DNA of 64,000 nt from Cladorhizidae sp. MBARI D1340-BT2 (GCA_028752905.1 JAQNBH010000004.1:39612336-39676335), one strand, 5' to 3'; positions 34,116 through 47,288 are shown, counted from the first letter of the stretch. Made by a program: numbers and translations. The notes: generated by a model from the sequence alone, not told the origin.

Positions 34116-35313
34116 AAAATAAAAATAAAAATAATTTTTTTTTAATTTTTTTTATTTTTTTTATTTTTTTTTTATTGTTAATTTTATTTTTGATATGGAG
34201 TTTCTTATTCATACAGTTTATAGAACCCCCTTTCCCTTAAGTTCAAATGTTCAAGTAATGACATTAGGGAAATGACTTGTTCCAAACCCTGATGGCAAAG
34301 ATCCCATTATACTGAGGCTGCATTCCCACGCTGCACAGCCAGAGAAATCAGTGAAGAAGATGTTGATGGGAGTTCTCTTCATAAGTCACTGACCTCAGGC
34401 GGCATCCCAACTCCCTGAAGAATGCCTTTGCTTGAGGCCCACATGTCTCTACCGCCACAGGTACAAACTTGTATGCCCAGTCCAGCTGGGCACCCTTCAA
34501 AATCTCCGTCTGGGCTGCCACTGAACCAACCTCAGTGATTGCAGCCAAAAGGTTGGATGGGGCAAAGGTGTCACTGCAGGTTGCATCCCATACCAAGAAT
34601 CTACCACTTGACCATGGAATGATGGACATGCCATCAGGTCTCTTTCCATCGGAACGAAGCAGACCTGAGGGCTCCAGCCAGGAAGGGACATTTTCAGCAG
34701 TTAATGTCTGGTGGATGATATCATTTAAAGCACCATGGCGAGAACGCCTTCCCTGACTGTGCCTGCAGCTCAACCCATGCGTGCCAAACTGGTCGACATC
34801 CGATTCACACTATCTACAAGAGTGTGGCTGGCACAGGGGTGCTCCAAGACGTAGTCCAACTGCTATTCGAACTACGTCATCGCTCATTCGGAGACCCAGT
34901 GAGGAAATTGTCAGGGCATTAAGCCAGGCACCTGACTCACATACAGACACACTGCGAGGAGACGATCTCTTGTTTTGGAGGCACTAGCATTCTGCAAAAG
35001 TGACTCTGCCCTTTCCAAAATACGAGGGATATCCCACGACTTCTACTGATGGGAAGCAGGCGGGGCTGGAGGAGGCAAGGCAAGGTTATCACACCAGAGT
35101 AAAAGGGCAACCTCAATCTCAGGGGTACTGGACAGTACTGAACCGAGGGTGGGGAGGATATGGTGAATGAGATTGGACGATCCATCAGCAGAAGCCAAAA
35201 AGGCAGAGGGAGCAAGATGAACCGCACTCCTAATTCTAATTCCCCCCATGGTTCACTGGAAGGGTGGCCTGTAGCCAAGAAGGGTCATTGTTCTGAAAAT
35301 CTGTATTAGTGAT

Positions 35314-38163
35314 CAGGGGCGTATTCAGGGGGGGTTTCCTGTTGCCCAGAAACCCCCCCTGAGTACAAGCCACACCCATAAGTAATTTGACTGCTGCAGC
35401 TAGCATCAATCCTTGCTAATCCTACATATAAATTTGTACTATAGTGTACTCTTGTATTGAAAATTTAAGCCCTTAGAAGCTCATAAATTTACTTCTACAA
35501 ACCATAAAACTTTTAGTACAGTACTCAAGCAGCTGTTTTCTTGTAGAAAACTATTTCCTTGGAACTGGCAAGCCTATGAGTTTGTGCTAATCTCTTATAG
35601 GAATACCTTAGCCCAGCCACTATTCCAGGAGGGTGCACTGTATTTGAGATTGTAGTAAAGCTGTGACATGGCCAAGAGGCAAATGTCCATTCTGTCATTT
35701 GGGGTGTCAGTGTCAAGCAGTGAGTGTGACAGTAGCACTGCTACTGATCCTAAGAAAGTCAGAGTTCAAGATAAAAGGGAAGAAGTCAGTCAAGTACTAC
35801 TCAGTCTCTATTTCCTGATGATCTGGGAAATGTGTCAGGTCAAGGGTGTTTATCAGCTGTTAGGGTGCATGCATGTCCTCCTGGGGCTGACTTAGGAAAT
35901 TATAAACTTGAGGACATCAGAATTCTTAGCAATGACCAGAAGCTTTGGCTTCTGAAGAATGCCTTTAGACCAGGGTGTGACTTCAAGTTCCCTACTAAAA
36001 TTGAGTACTCAAAGTCTAGATCCTTCCAGAACTCCTGGTTGAAAGAGTACTCTTGGTTGAGCTACTCTGTTTCGTGCAATGGTGGATTCTGTGTGAGCTG
36101 TTTACTCTTCACCAAGAATCGATCTATTCTTGGACAACCAGCTGTTCCAATGACTACACTGTAATTTGACTCAAGCAAAAAGGACCACAGAGCAGCTATG
36201 GATGATACTGTTACATTTACTGGGGAAATGGAAGGAGGCCAGCTTTCCACGCAGCAACAGTTACATAGTCAAGCATCTGCTCAAATTCAGAAGAATCGGG
36301 ATGTTCTTAAGGCTATTCTCAAGACGATCATTTTTTTGTGGTAAGCAAAACAGAGCTCTTCGTGGCCACCGAGAGGCTCTTTGGAGTGATGAAAATCCTG
36401 AATTTTTTTTTGCCTTGCTTCAATTTCGTGTTGATGCAGGTGATGCAGTTCTGACAGACCACTTTGCTTCTGCAGCCAGAAATGCCCAATAACATGCCCC
36501 AATCATTCCAAATGAACTGATTGTAGCCATTGCTGAATGGATAAGAGAGAAAATTCTACAGGAGGTTAGGCTAGCAAAGTACTTTCCTGTGTGTGTAGAC
36601 AAGGCTGCTGATGCATCTAATAAAGAGCAGCTTCCTCTAGTACTGCGATATGTTGACTCGGAAAATGTGGTGAGAGAAGAGTTTGTTGAATTTATTCTTT
36701 GCAAAGATGGCACCACTGGAGTAGCTGTTTCTAAATGCAATACAAAATTATGCCTTAGACCCAAATAATTTGCGTATGATGGTGCCAGCAACATGGCTGG
36801 CAAGTATCATGGGGTTGCTTCTCTTATCGAGAAGCAATATCCAAAACCAGTCTATGTTCACTGTGCGGCTCATACACTGAATCTTTGTGTTGTGGCAGCA
36901 TGTAACATCCAAGCTATTCGAAATATGCAAGGAACTCTTGTGGAGCTATGCCTTTTCTTTAGGTTTTCTCCGAAGAGGGAAGCAGAACTAGAAAAATGGA
37001 TCAGTGAACTTCCACTGGGAACAACTAACCGACAGAAACTGGTAAGCCTTTGCAAAACCCATTGAGTAGCTAGAATAGAGACCTATGAAGTATTTTCAAA
37101 GATGGTACCAAGTACCTTGGAGATGATCAGTAACTGAAGATGAGTGGAACAGAGAGTCTGCTCAGAAAGCTGCATCACTTTTAACAGCTCCAACTCAGTT
37201 TGAGTTTCTTATGGCATTTGAGGTGGTGTACCATGGCCTAGGCTACATAAAAGTATTAACAGTGTCACTACAGAGCCGTTTGCAAATTTGCAATGCTTAT
37301 ACTGAGGTAAATTTAGTCGAGACTACTTTACATGAAGTTCGTGACAGCATTGATTCTCATCACAAGAAATGGTTTGATTCTGCAGTCACTCTAGCACAAA
37401 AAATCAATACATCACAGCCATCTCTTCCACGTCGATGTGCAAGGCAAACAAGTAGAAGCAATGTACCTGCCGACTCTGCTGAAGGTTATTACAGAAGATC
37501 TATTTCTGTTCCATTTCAGGATGAGATGATATTAGATATTCACACTCGTTTTTATGAAACACAAAAGAAAGCAATTACGAGCTTTGAGCATAGTTCCATC
37601 TGTATTCATGCCCTATGCAGTCACTCAGAGTGAGTCTAATTGTTAAAGGAACTTTTGGATTTCTATGAAGATGATATGCCAAGTCATTCATCTTTTGAAC
37701 AGGAACTCCATTTGTGGATATTTAAATGCAGGAGTTTCTCATCCCAGGCCTTGAACTGTGCAAATGAGAGCATGTTTCTGAATATTTATGCTTACTCCGT
37801 ATTGTTTGTACTCTACCCGTAACCAGCTGTGAATGTGAACATAGTGTCATCAGTGTACTTAGAAGACTCAAAACCTACTTGCGTACAACTATGGGGCAGC
37901 AAAGGTTATCAGGACTGGCACTGATGCACATCCACTATGGCTTAAACTTTGATGTAGATGCTATTCTTAACATTTTTGCTCGTCCCTCGAAGAATGTTAC
38001 CCCAGGACATTTTGAGTCATTAACGCAACAATTCTGTAATTGTATGTTCTATAAACTATTGTGGGGCACAGTCAGAAAAAGTGGTTGGCCAGGTGATTTT
38101 TTTTTACAAGCTTCACATGCATGAGATGGGAAAAAACCCTTTAAATTCCTAGATACGCCCCTG
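35314..38163 (+). mobile_element. hAT transposon (ZMYM1/TTF type, 5-bp TSD), 2,850 bp
   Basis: Terminal inverted repeats CAGGGGCGTAT (35314) and its inverse ATACGCCCCTG (ends 38163), flanked by GTGAT on both sides (35309-35313, 38164-38168). Units A (~17305) and C (~57148) keep the uninterrupted 'attagtgatattgctg', confirming the empty site. The 5-bp duplication rather than 8 bp points to the hAT5-like group. The plus strand carries a broken transposase whose reading order matches ZMYM1-like hAT proteins. Confidence 0.92.
35668..38124 (+). pseudogene. hAT transposase, ZMYM1/TTF zinc-finger type, degraded
   Basis: N to C on the plus strand: MAKRQMSILSFGVSVSS (35668); a TTF-type zinc-finger region FKFPTKIEYSKSRSFQNSWL, YSVSCNGGFCVSCLLF (35985-36110); FLRLFSRRSFFCGKQNRALRGH (36300); the catalytic core with YFPVCVDKAADAS (~36590), YDGASNMAGKYHGVASLIE (36777-36830) and YVHCAAHTLNLCVV (36855), holding the conserved Asp and HTLNL helix; then FYETQKKAITSFEH; and the C-terminal dimerisation domain ending LRRLKTYLRTTMGQQRLSGLALMHIHYG (37860-37945). 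At least five frame changes and several stops. This is the most complete DNA transposon in the window, inserted after the unit duplicated. Confidence 0.85.
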
Positions 38164-39613
38164 GTGATATTGCTGAGGATTGACTTGAGGTGGGAGATGA
38201 CTGGAAGAGAAACAGGGAGCAGAGCTGAGAATGTGCATCATCTTAGGGATCGCAAATGAGTGACGCAACAATGTGATAGCATCATGTGATTGCAAATGAC
38301 AAAGTCTATCACCCATCAACTGCAGCAGCTCTGTCTTCTCTCTTACACATGCATCCACTGATTGTAACCCTCCAATAGTAGAGCCCAAGAGATTGGCATT
38401 CTCTGGGCTAATGATGCTAACTCCTTGAAGAGCAACAAGGATGATCCCTCGAGAGGTAGGATCCTTGCAGATCAATTCTGTCTTTCCTCTGTTTAGCTCC
38501 AGGCCCAGAGCGCCTCAATGGTCCTGAGATCACGAATTACATCTTCCTTGTTGCTTCCCAGAGTTCCATCATCCAGATAAAAAACACAGACTCAGCTTTG
38601 CACACAGTTTCTGAATAAACAGGCAAAAGAGGGGGGTTCCCAACTGGTCGCCCTGCTGAACCTCTTCTGAAGACAGCACGACTTCATCACCCCATGAGAG
38701 TAAAGATGGCGAGCAGTATACTGAGTGGACAAAAGGGAGAAGCTCGGGAATGTACTCCTCTACAGCACCCAACAGCTTGTCCCAGCGAATACTGTTGAAG
38801 GCTTTTCTGAAGTCCACTTTCATGATCACTTGGTCTTCCTTGAGGTTCTTGAGGTAGATGCAAGCAGCATGCACTGCCGCTCAACCCACCACATCACTCC
38901 AAAACTTAACTGCCGAGGGGCCAGGAAATCGGGAACTTTTTGCATGGCATGAATGCAAGCACACATAGCAGCAAGTCTGCGCAGGGTACAGCTCACAGCG
39001 ATAGGGCGAACCCCACCATCCTTCTTACGCAGAGCTACCAGTGAGGCAAAGAAATGAGGAAGGATGGATAGAGGTGTGTCACTTCTTAGGATCAGAGATA
39101 CCAAAGAAGTGAGCGCCCTCAGTATAATGAATGGCCACCTTCACCAGCGGACGGACTTGTGAGGTCTTTGAGATGTTGTGGTCTGGGCCACCTGCAGATC
39201 TATTTGGGAAGGAACGTATGGCTTGAGTGATGATGGCCTCGGTGACTGAGAAAGAGAATGAGGAAGGTTCCGAGGATAGCATTATGGAAGAATCCAGGTG
39301 AGCCGCAGGGTGCTTCTGCTTAAAGGCTTCCAGAGTGTCAGGTGAGTGATCAGCTAAAACATCCTCAACACATGCAAGCCTGACAGCGCCCTTGACGTCG
39401 CCCTCTTCCAGCTTGGATGTCACCTTTGAAGACAAGAGCTCTAGGGGATCACGAAACTTATTGAAAATATCGAACGAAAGAAGAACTGCACCACAAATCA
39501 TTCTTCTTCCAAATTTAGATAGTCATTTAGCCAGCTAATTATGGGTGATCTCGTGAACCTTAATTGTTTGGATGGCCTCGTGACTCCAGGCAATTTTGGT
39601 ACAAGCAAATCTT

Positions 39614-42164
39614 ATTTCACATCACATCATGACTATGTGCCATTTGGATACCACACAAGATATCCAGAATTTACCTGAAAAATCATTCCACCCCACACTC
39701 CCCCCCCTCCTGTAACCCTGGATACAATGTGATGCTGCATATGATCCTGTTCTATACTTTGTTTGTTGCAAAGCTGATATGCCTCGATAAACAGATTGTG
39801 GTCTGGAATACAAATCTGAGCCTCCATGTCAAATTATTCTGTAATAATAACCAAGCAGAGCCAATAAATGATGGGATAGTGCAGGCAAGATCACTCCTAG
39901 AGAGCTGCGATCAATGAGAGAAAGATATCTTGAGCCTCATCTTTTACAGACAATTATGCTGTTAGTGCAGTATCAAAGTATGATGTAGCTCGATCGTGTA
40001 GTCATTAGAGATGGCCTCCCAAACAATTTACAAGTTCAATTTTTCAGACAGGACTGAAGAACAAACTTACTACAGGACCAATCCGAACAACCTTGGGACA
40101 TTTTAAGACAATGGTATAGATATATTTCATGTTTCTCATCCAGGAAGTAATTAAAAACTCAATGTGCGGGAGGCCAGAGTGGAAAACAAACACACATACA
40201 AACAAAACACAGCTATAATTTATTGAAAGGAAACATTGAATCCAAAGTCTGTGCTCTGCTTTGAAAAGTCCCTCCTATATTTTTGACCAATGAGGGAGGT
40301 AGATGAGAACCAAGAAATTTGTCTGACACCAATGAGGGAGGTAGATGAGAGCCAAGAAATGTGTCTGACACCCCCACTAACAGTGGAATTATTCTCCTCT
40401 GCTCTGTATTTTTTCTGATCACTGCGGCTGGTATAATTGGTTTATTAATCATTGCAATTGCATTGATAAGATCATTCCTATAGTATTCCATACATTATAT
40501 AGTGTAATAGGTTTATTCTCAGTATTGGGCAATGGCCATGTTTCTCATCCAGAAAGTAAATTAAAAACTCAATGTGGGGAGGTCGGTGGTGAAAGCAAAC
40601 ACACATACAAACAAACAAAACACAGCTATTATGTAAAAGGTGAAAGGAAACATTGAAACCAAAGTCTGTGGTCTGCTTTGAAAAGTTGCTTAAATAAATA
40701 CAACAGCAATATGAGGCTTATATTTTTGACCAATGGGAGGTAGATGAGAATCAAGAAATTTGTCGACATAGCCCGCTAACAGTGGAATTAATTCTCCTCT
40801 GCTCTGTATTTTTTCTGATCACTGCAGCTGGTATTTATAGGTTTATTAATTATTGCAATTGCATTGCTGAACGATCATTCCTATAGTATTCCGTACATTA
40901 TATTAGTGTATTTGCCTATTATGTATCCCTTATATTAATTATTCTCAGTACCACTAATAACTTGGACAGTCACACCCACCCGAGCATTCGCACTCTGTAC
41001 CTTGTACTGCAGGTGAATACACACGAGTGCACGCCATTTCTTATGTGGTCCAGACTACTTTTCTTTTACAGTATTGACCGCAAGTTATCTCCAATAGTCA
41101 AGTATTACATGGTGTCAGAGGTGGGTTGGCTAATATTCCTCCATAGCACTTCTCACAGGTATACCGATGAAATTCTCTACCGTCTGAAGATGGGACAGTA
41201 TAGCATGAACATCACCAGGAATATGCTCATAATGGAGAAGACTGGTAGTTTATATATCTCAACAGCCCTGCACACTTGACAAGATTACACTGTAACTCCC
41301 AAATAACATTGTAAATTTCAGTACAGTTTTTGTCTTGTTGAATATCGTTACCACTTCTTCAAACATGAATTAAGTGAAAATAGCTGCCACTCACCAGTAC
41401 TCACTCAAGGTGAGGAAGAGGGTATGTTCACATGTCAGTACTTGGGGAAAGATCCCGTTCTCCACTCTCACTCAAGGTGAGGTAAAGTGTCTTTCCACAT
41501 GCCAGCCACAGACAAGGCAAGGGAAAGATCCTGTTCTCCACTCTCACTCAAGGTGAGGAAGAAGTGTGTCCACAAACACCAGCAGACACTCGAGCCCACC
41601 ACACCAACGCATGCACTTATAACAGGAGCAAAACACCGAGTATTGTTTAGCAAGGGTATTGGATGAATTAAATCACATTATTATTGAGACAACTAGATCA
41701 CAGAGCATGTTAGTTGACTGAGATAATATATCACCAGTATCATGCTAATATAATTAGGATAATCGATAATCAGACATGAAGTATTGCTTTTGCAAAGCAG
41801 ACACCTTAAAGTGAGTGCTGGCTACTGTTAATTAGTTCAGTGGCCCAAGAATGTTTTTGCCTGCTTTCTTTAATCGAGGAGTGCTCCTGCCACCAGTTCT
41901 ATAATTATTAAAAAAGTGAACAAGAGTTATTACAAATTAAACAGACCATATATACAATAGAATTGCTTCAAACCGAGTTGAATATGAGCAAAGGTTAGGT
42001 ACAATACTGCTAGCATAGCACAAGCTGAAGTGGTCCTGAATTCAGTTATAGCTGGAAGAGAGGTCACCGTTGGCGGTAGGTTTCCTACGACAATTTGAGG
42101 CGGAGCTAAGCAGTTACAATCAGAGGGGAGGTTAGAACTGCAGGGAGAGTATCTCCCACTTATT
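39614..42164. repeat. Non-coding repeat block C (unit B)
   Basis: Homologous to 18781-20329, with an additional stretch 39630-40085 absent from unit A and a tandem duplication of the ~400-bp module (40130-40500, 40545-40925). Inside it a ~42-bp unit 'accaatgagggaggtagatgaga' is doubled at 40289-40376. The stretch 39630-40085 recurs at 46080-46540. No gene assigned. Confidence 0.6.
41397..41615 (+). repeat. Minisatellite (unit B)
   Basis: Paralogue of 19598-19815, three units starting ctcactcaaggtgagg. Confidence 0.8.
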
Positions 42165-42250
42165 CACACAAAGCCATTAATCTGGATTCGAACCAGGATT
42201 TTATCTTATTTGGTTATGTCCCAGTGAGTGAGCTAGACTAGCTGGAAATG
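42165..42250 (-). repeat. tRNA-derived SINE-like element (unit B)
   Basis: Paralogue of 20330-20452 with one B-box (ggttcgaatcc on the minus strand) and the same A-box; the duplicated B-box copy is missing here. Confidence 0.5.
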
Positions 42251-43058
42251 ACTTCACTAATTATGGCTGACACATGTATTAGAGATTTGCGGAGGCATAT
42301 TACAGCCATGCACTATTACCTTACCTACAGGCACTAGAACAAACATAAAGGGTGGAGAAAGTAGCGATAGCTATAGTTCGGAAGATAGTGATAGACACGG
42401 AAAATGTCAATCAAGGAAGAAAATCCAGGCCACTGCAGGCTAATAAGTGTAGCTCCTACATTAAAACATGCATCGCACAGGATTCAGATTCCTGTAACCA
42501 CAATTGTAATTAAAACTGCAAAGCACACTGCAATAGGAGCCACACTTGCAGCCAGTTCAGGCACTCAGATTTTTTAGGGACCCCCACATAGCTGCAGGTA
42601 CCATTGACATGGTTATACCTATGCAACATTTTTAGCACAAAACTGGAGCAACAGAGAGACCTACCTTTTGAGCTATACATCAAGTGTATTGTGCAGAATC
42701 TTTGGAGTTCCAAAGTCGTAAAACAAGCTTTAAAAAATACTATTAAAGTTTTTTTCTATTCCCCCCTCATAAAAACCTGATGAGCTAACTCCTGTCAATG
42801 GGTGGATTACAACCTGAATTAAAGTCGGCCAAAGAGCATATTATATGATGCATGTGTAGATGAAGTTATGAAGATGACCACACACCTTGTCTTCTTGCCT
42901 GCACTTGGAGATTGATAGGAGCCAAGACATTGACTTGCTGGAACTGCAATAGAAGGTACAGAGTTAATGTGCTAGCACTTCAACAAAGAATCGAGTTTTG
43001 TATGCATAGCCAAAGCATCTATAGCAACAACACAACCAGTGGAAAGTGCCTTACTAAC
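42251..43058. other. Non-coding remainder of block C (unit B)
   Basis: No supported gene; homologous to 20453-21268. Confidence 0.4.
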
Positions 43059-43454
43059 CAGGCCTGGGTTCTGGAGTGATGGGTGACCTACATGAGCCTG
43101 GGCTGGGAGGGAGAGAGGCAGGTGAAGGAGATGTAGTGGGTTCAGGATGGTCCTGCTCAGACATATATTGCCTCCAGTAATCCCTTGATATCCCTAACAA
43201 ACGTATCATCACCCTCGGCTGTTTTTCAATGTCTTGCAACATTACAAGCTCATTTGGCTGTCCGGTCGCATGCCCCACGATGCTGGGACCAAAGATCTTG
43301 GCCAGACTGGAGATGGGCATTTTGTTTGCATCACAGTGCGAGGCCACACGCTGGAGGTGGAGAATAAGAAAGGCGAGGGTGTCCTTGTTGACTGCAGGAA
43401 GCTCAGCAAGGGCTTCAAGCGTGGATGCTAGGGCATTCTCCTCTGGTATGCATT
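43059..43454 (-). pseudogene. RACGAP1: RACGAP1-like exon (unit B)
   Basis: Same 396-nt exon as 21269-21664, with identical acceptor/donor layout and full open frame. Differences are few: Met to Thr before LEALAELP, Thr to Ala in DTLAFLIL, QNIEKQ to QDIEKQ, WQQYMSEH to WRQYMSEQ. Lack of stops or indels in three copies shows either youth of the duplication or constraint; surrounding exons are not found. Confidence 0.72.
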
Positions 43455-43663
43455 CTATAAGAAGGAAGGAAAGGAAATATTGACTGTCATTAGTATAGCT
43501 TTAATTAGCCCATTCACCGTTGGACTTGCATTAAAACCAGCAACAGCGATAGAACGATAAAAGTCCCAATGCCTCTAGCAATCAATTGGTAATTAAATTG
43601 GATTGCTGTTAATAGACAATGTACAAAAAAATTATTGAACACACGATATATATATATATATAT
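43455..43663. other. Spacer ending in (TA)n deletion junction
   Basis: The TA run at ~43646-43664 is fused to the 3' half of the pogo relic; unit A has 4.2 kb more at this point. Confidence 0.7.
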
Positions 43664-45060
43664 GGATTTAAGAAGGATTGGGTATTTCCATTTAATCGAT
43701 GCGGTGCAACTCTATGACAAAAGATCTGCAGGCAGTGATGACACTTGCATTGGAGGAGGCCTTAGTAAGTTCTCCGTTCTTCACTCTGTCACACATTCAC
43801 ATGCCAATCATGCACATGTGCATTAAATATAATTTGTGTGACTGAGTAATAAGGCATGTTCTAAATAATGTAGTTAAAAATGTAATAGTGCTACTTTAGA
43901 CTGACACACACACAGACACACACATGCAAACATATTCAGGTGACACACACCATGTACACATGCACAGAACCACACACAATGCTATTAACATAGATTCAAG
44001 TGGGAGAGGCGGTGGTAGTGACCAAAAGACATAGACGTTGGTAGTGGTGGAGATGAGTCTCAGCCTGCAGGAGACTGAGATCAAGTCGCTGGTGAGTCGA
44101 ACTCTGGAGACCCTGGTGATCCAAACAAACCCTGGAGTCCCTCACTCGAACCCTGGAGACCCTGGTGACTCGAACCCCAGAGCTCATGGTGACTTGAACC
44201 CTGGAGACCCTAGAGATGGAGATCGTAGTAATTCGTCCTCTGCTGGAAAAGAAGGCCTCAAGTGGTGACGTGGACTTTTCTGGAACTGTGGATCTCACTG
44301 ACAGCAATGCAATGTTTTCTGTTGAGGAAGAGTTACGATTATGTTAACAGGTTTGAAGAAGGCTCTGATCAGTTTGAACCAAGGTATGAAGCCTGGCTGA
44401 AAGCTCATCCCTGTGAAGCAATAATATGCAAAGGTAACATATTACATTCCAAATTCCAATTCTTTCAACCTTACACACATATCATCAGCGTCCTTGTCCA
44501 TTTCAAGTACTACTCCAACACCTACTTCAAGTTTATCTTTTGTCACATCCACTAAACGTTCTCCATTTTCTGATTTGCTTAACTTACCAACATTGACAGT
44601 ACTCCCAAGAGGCCTAAGACAGGAACAGCTTGTGTTCTAGCAAGTAGTGAATGTTTCCATGTATAGGAGAAGGAAGAGATCAGTATAGCAAAGAAGAAAG
44701 AAATGAGAAATCATGAAAGAGAGAGTTGAAAAAGAAGCAAAGAGAAGAGGAACTGAAATACAAGGCAGATGAATCGCCAAGCTGATAGGAGAGCACGGGA
44801 AAAGACTCACAAAGCAGTTAAAAAGGCTCGCAAGGCTGTTCAGAGGGAAGACAAGAATGCAGAGAAGCAGTAGTCAATGGAAGGAGTATCAGAAGTTCCA
44901 ACTGAGGCTAATCACAGCATTCGACCAAAGCAAAAGAAAGCCTGAGATGAGACTATTCATACTGACCTGTGTTGTGCCTGCTTTGGTTGTTATGATGATG
45001 ACATAAACACTGGAAGAGAATGGCTGTTCTGTTGCTGTGACAGATGAATCCATGAGAATG
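43664..45060 (+). mobile_element. pogo/Tigger relic, 3' half (unit B)
   Basis: Begins within the xFPFNRC region (43670) and continues with the NPGDPGDSNPRAHGD repeat region (44100-44220), MFSVEEELRL then in another frame YVNRFEEGSDQFEPRYEAWLK (44335-44400), a Lys/Glu-rich stretch, and CCACFGCYDDDINTG-EWLFCCCD (44970-45040), a C-terminal zinc-finger-like motif. The DNA-binding and DDE domains are deleted. Confidence 0.75.
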
Positions 45061-45477
45061 TGTAGATTATCTTGATATCGATAATACCAGTAATGAAGTA
45101 TGTCCTCTATGCTAATGTAATTCACTCCTATAAACTGAGACATAAGAATTTAATGAAAATTGGTGTTGGAACAGTCACTCCTGCTGAATTCAGTGGTGCT
45201 TGTTTTGAAGTTTGAAGCACTTTTTAAATGGGAAATTAGGTATGGCATAATTTGCTACAGTGGCCAATATTATGCTATTGTAAAATATATGCCTAGCTGA
45301 GTGGACGATAAATGATAAATGATGAACTAGCAAAACTTTATGGACCTCTTTCTCTCCTAAAGGAAAAACCCTGGGGTTAAGTTTATAGAGAGGCTGCAGC
45401 CTTTTGAACTCAAGTAATCCTAAGCTAAGTTATGAGCCTAGGCAGATAAATGGTGACCTTGACAGATGACTTCTAGT
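45061..45477. other. Non-coding tail of pogo block (unit B)
   Basis: Homologous to 27561-27909. No gene. Confidence 0.4.
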
Positions 45478-45660
45478 GCCTGGGTTGTACATGATAGTGA
45501 TTATCTACTGCACATATAGTAGCTAGGTTGCAGATTATAGTGATTAGCTACTGCATATATTATAGTAGCTATGTTGCAGATGATAGTAATTAGCTACTCC
45601 ATATAGGTTGCAGATTATAGTGATTAGCTACTCCATACTAGGTTGCAGATGATTAGTTAT
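45478..45660 (+). repeat. AT-rich minisatellite (unit B)
   Basis: Four to five variants of the taggttgcagatgatagtg unit, as at 27910-28205. Confidence 0.75.
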
Positions 45661-45777
45661 AGTATATACAGTAGTGAAGTATTGTTGCACATATTGTTAC
45701 TAAACCAAGTTCAAAGTCTTATGTCACAGTTGCAGGCACAGACTCGGCAAGAACAAAGAATGCAAACTCAGTAGGCT

Positions 45778-46065
45778 CAGAGTGTCAGGTGAGTGATCAG
45801 CTAAAACATCCTCAGCACATGCAAGCCTGACAGCGCCCTTGACGTCGCCCTCTTCCAGCTTGGATGTCACCTTTGAAGACAAGAGCTCTAGGGGATCATG
45901 AAACTTATTGAAAATATCGAACGAAAGAAGAACTGCACCACAAATCATTCTTCTTCCAAATTTAGATAGTCATTTAGCCAGCTAATTACGGGTGATCTCG
46001 TGAACCTTAATTGTTTGGATGGCCTCGTGACTCCAGGCAATTTTTACAAACAAATCTTATTTCAC
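45778..46065 (-). mobile_element. Fragment of RT element N-terminus, partial duplication
   Basis: Minus-strand RMICGAVLLSFDIFNKFHDPLELL and KLEEGDVKGAVRLACAEDVLADHSPDTL match the N-terminal end of the RT element. It begins abruptly at a junction (about 45778, overlap 'cagagtgtcagg') behind the minisatellite spacer. It is the left edge of an extra copy of the RT-to-block C segment inserted in unit B. Confidence 0.8.
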
Positions 46066-47081
46066 ATCACATCATGACTATGTGCCATTTGGATCCACAC
46101 AAGATATTCAGAATTTACCTGAAAAATCATTCCACCCCACACTCCCCCCCCCCTCCTGTAACCCTGGATACAATGTGATGCTGCATATGATCCTGTTCTA
46201 TACTTTGTTTGTTGCAAAGCTGATATGCCTCGATAAACAGATTGTGGTCTGGAATACAAATCTGAGCCTCCATGTCAAATTATTCTGTAATAATAACCAA
46301 GCAGAGCCAATAAATGATGGGATAGTGCAGGCAAGATCACTCCTAGAGAGCTGCGATCAATGAGAGAAAGATATCTTGAGCCTCATCTTTTACAGACAAT
46401 TATGCTGTTAGTGCAGTATCAAAGTATGATGTAGCTCGATCGTGTAGTCATTAGAGATGGCCTCCCAAACAATTTACAAGTTCAATTTTTCAGACAGGAC
46501 TGAAAAACAAACTTACTACAGGACCAATCCGAACAACCTTGGGACATTTTAAGACAATGGTATAGATATATTTCATGTTTCTCATCCAGGAAGTAATTAA
46601 AAACTCAATGTGGGGGAGGCCAGCGTGGAAAACAAACACACATACAAACAAAACACAGCTATAATTTATTGAAATGAAACATTGAAACCAAAGTCTGTGC
46701 TCTGCTTTGAAAAGTCCCTCCTATATTTTTGACCAATGAGGGAGGTAGATGAGAACCAAGAAATTTGTCTGACACCAATGAGGGAGGTAGATGAGAGCCA
46801 AGAAATGTGTCTGACACCCCCACTAACAGTGGAATTATTCTCCTCTTCTCTGTATTTTTTCTGATCACTGCGGCTGGTATAATTGGTTTATTAATCATTG
46901 CAATAAGATCATTCCTATAGTAATCCATACATTATATAATGTAATAGGTTTATTCTCAGTATTGACATTTTAAGGCAATGGCCATGTTTCTCATCCAGAA
47001 AGTAATTAAAAACTCAATGTGGGGGAGGTCGGTGGGGAAAACAAACACACATACAAACAAACAAAACACAGCTATTATGTA

Positions 47082-47288
47082 GCCTCACACCTGCAGTTCG
47101 GGAGGGATGTCAGTCTCAGGTATAGAGAGGGGGTGGGGTAGGGGGAAGGCATGTAACTTCACCTGAGAAGAGTCGGACTAACCTGAGTACTTGACTGCAG
47201 TATCCATTTTTGCTCTAGTGAACTGGGGGGTGGGGCTGCTAGGCACTAACCGCGCCGCTCAGTGCTTCATAGCACGTGATATATAGTA
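47082..47288. mobile_element. 207-bp GC-rich insertion of unknown class
   Basis: Other block C copies read 'ctattatgtaaaagg'; here 'ctattatgta' is followed by ~207 bp richer in G and C and then 'gtaaaagg', so GTA flanks both sides (47079-47081, 47286-47288). No terminal inverted repeats seen. The minus strand contains gagcggcgcggttagtgcc near one end, somewhat tRNA-like, but no B-box. Confidence 0.55.

Larger units (their letters stand above)
34116..39613 (-). mobile_element. RT element (unit B), interrupted by nested hAT transposon
   Basis: Same element as 16156-18780. It has an A-rich tail (minus strand) at 34125-34185; the nuclease-like module with GTHGLSCRHSQGRRSRHGAL, KRPDGMSIIPWSSGRFLVWDATC at 34773-34560; and the RT module at 39100-38200 (VDFRKAFNSIRWDKLL motif A, VQQGDQLG motif B, YLDDG codons ~38575). 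About 8 nt are lost just before the YLDDG codons, and the SAGGxDGLRPQ motif is shortened by a deletion (~39185). The hAT insertion at 35314-38163 splits it. Non-functional. Confidence 0.82.

Noticed and set aside
39622..39827. Tc1/mariner-like transposase fragment (minus-strand VTGGGGVWGGMIF)
   Set aside because: A short glycine-rich match beside a C-run; no DDE motif or second domain found in any frame.
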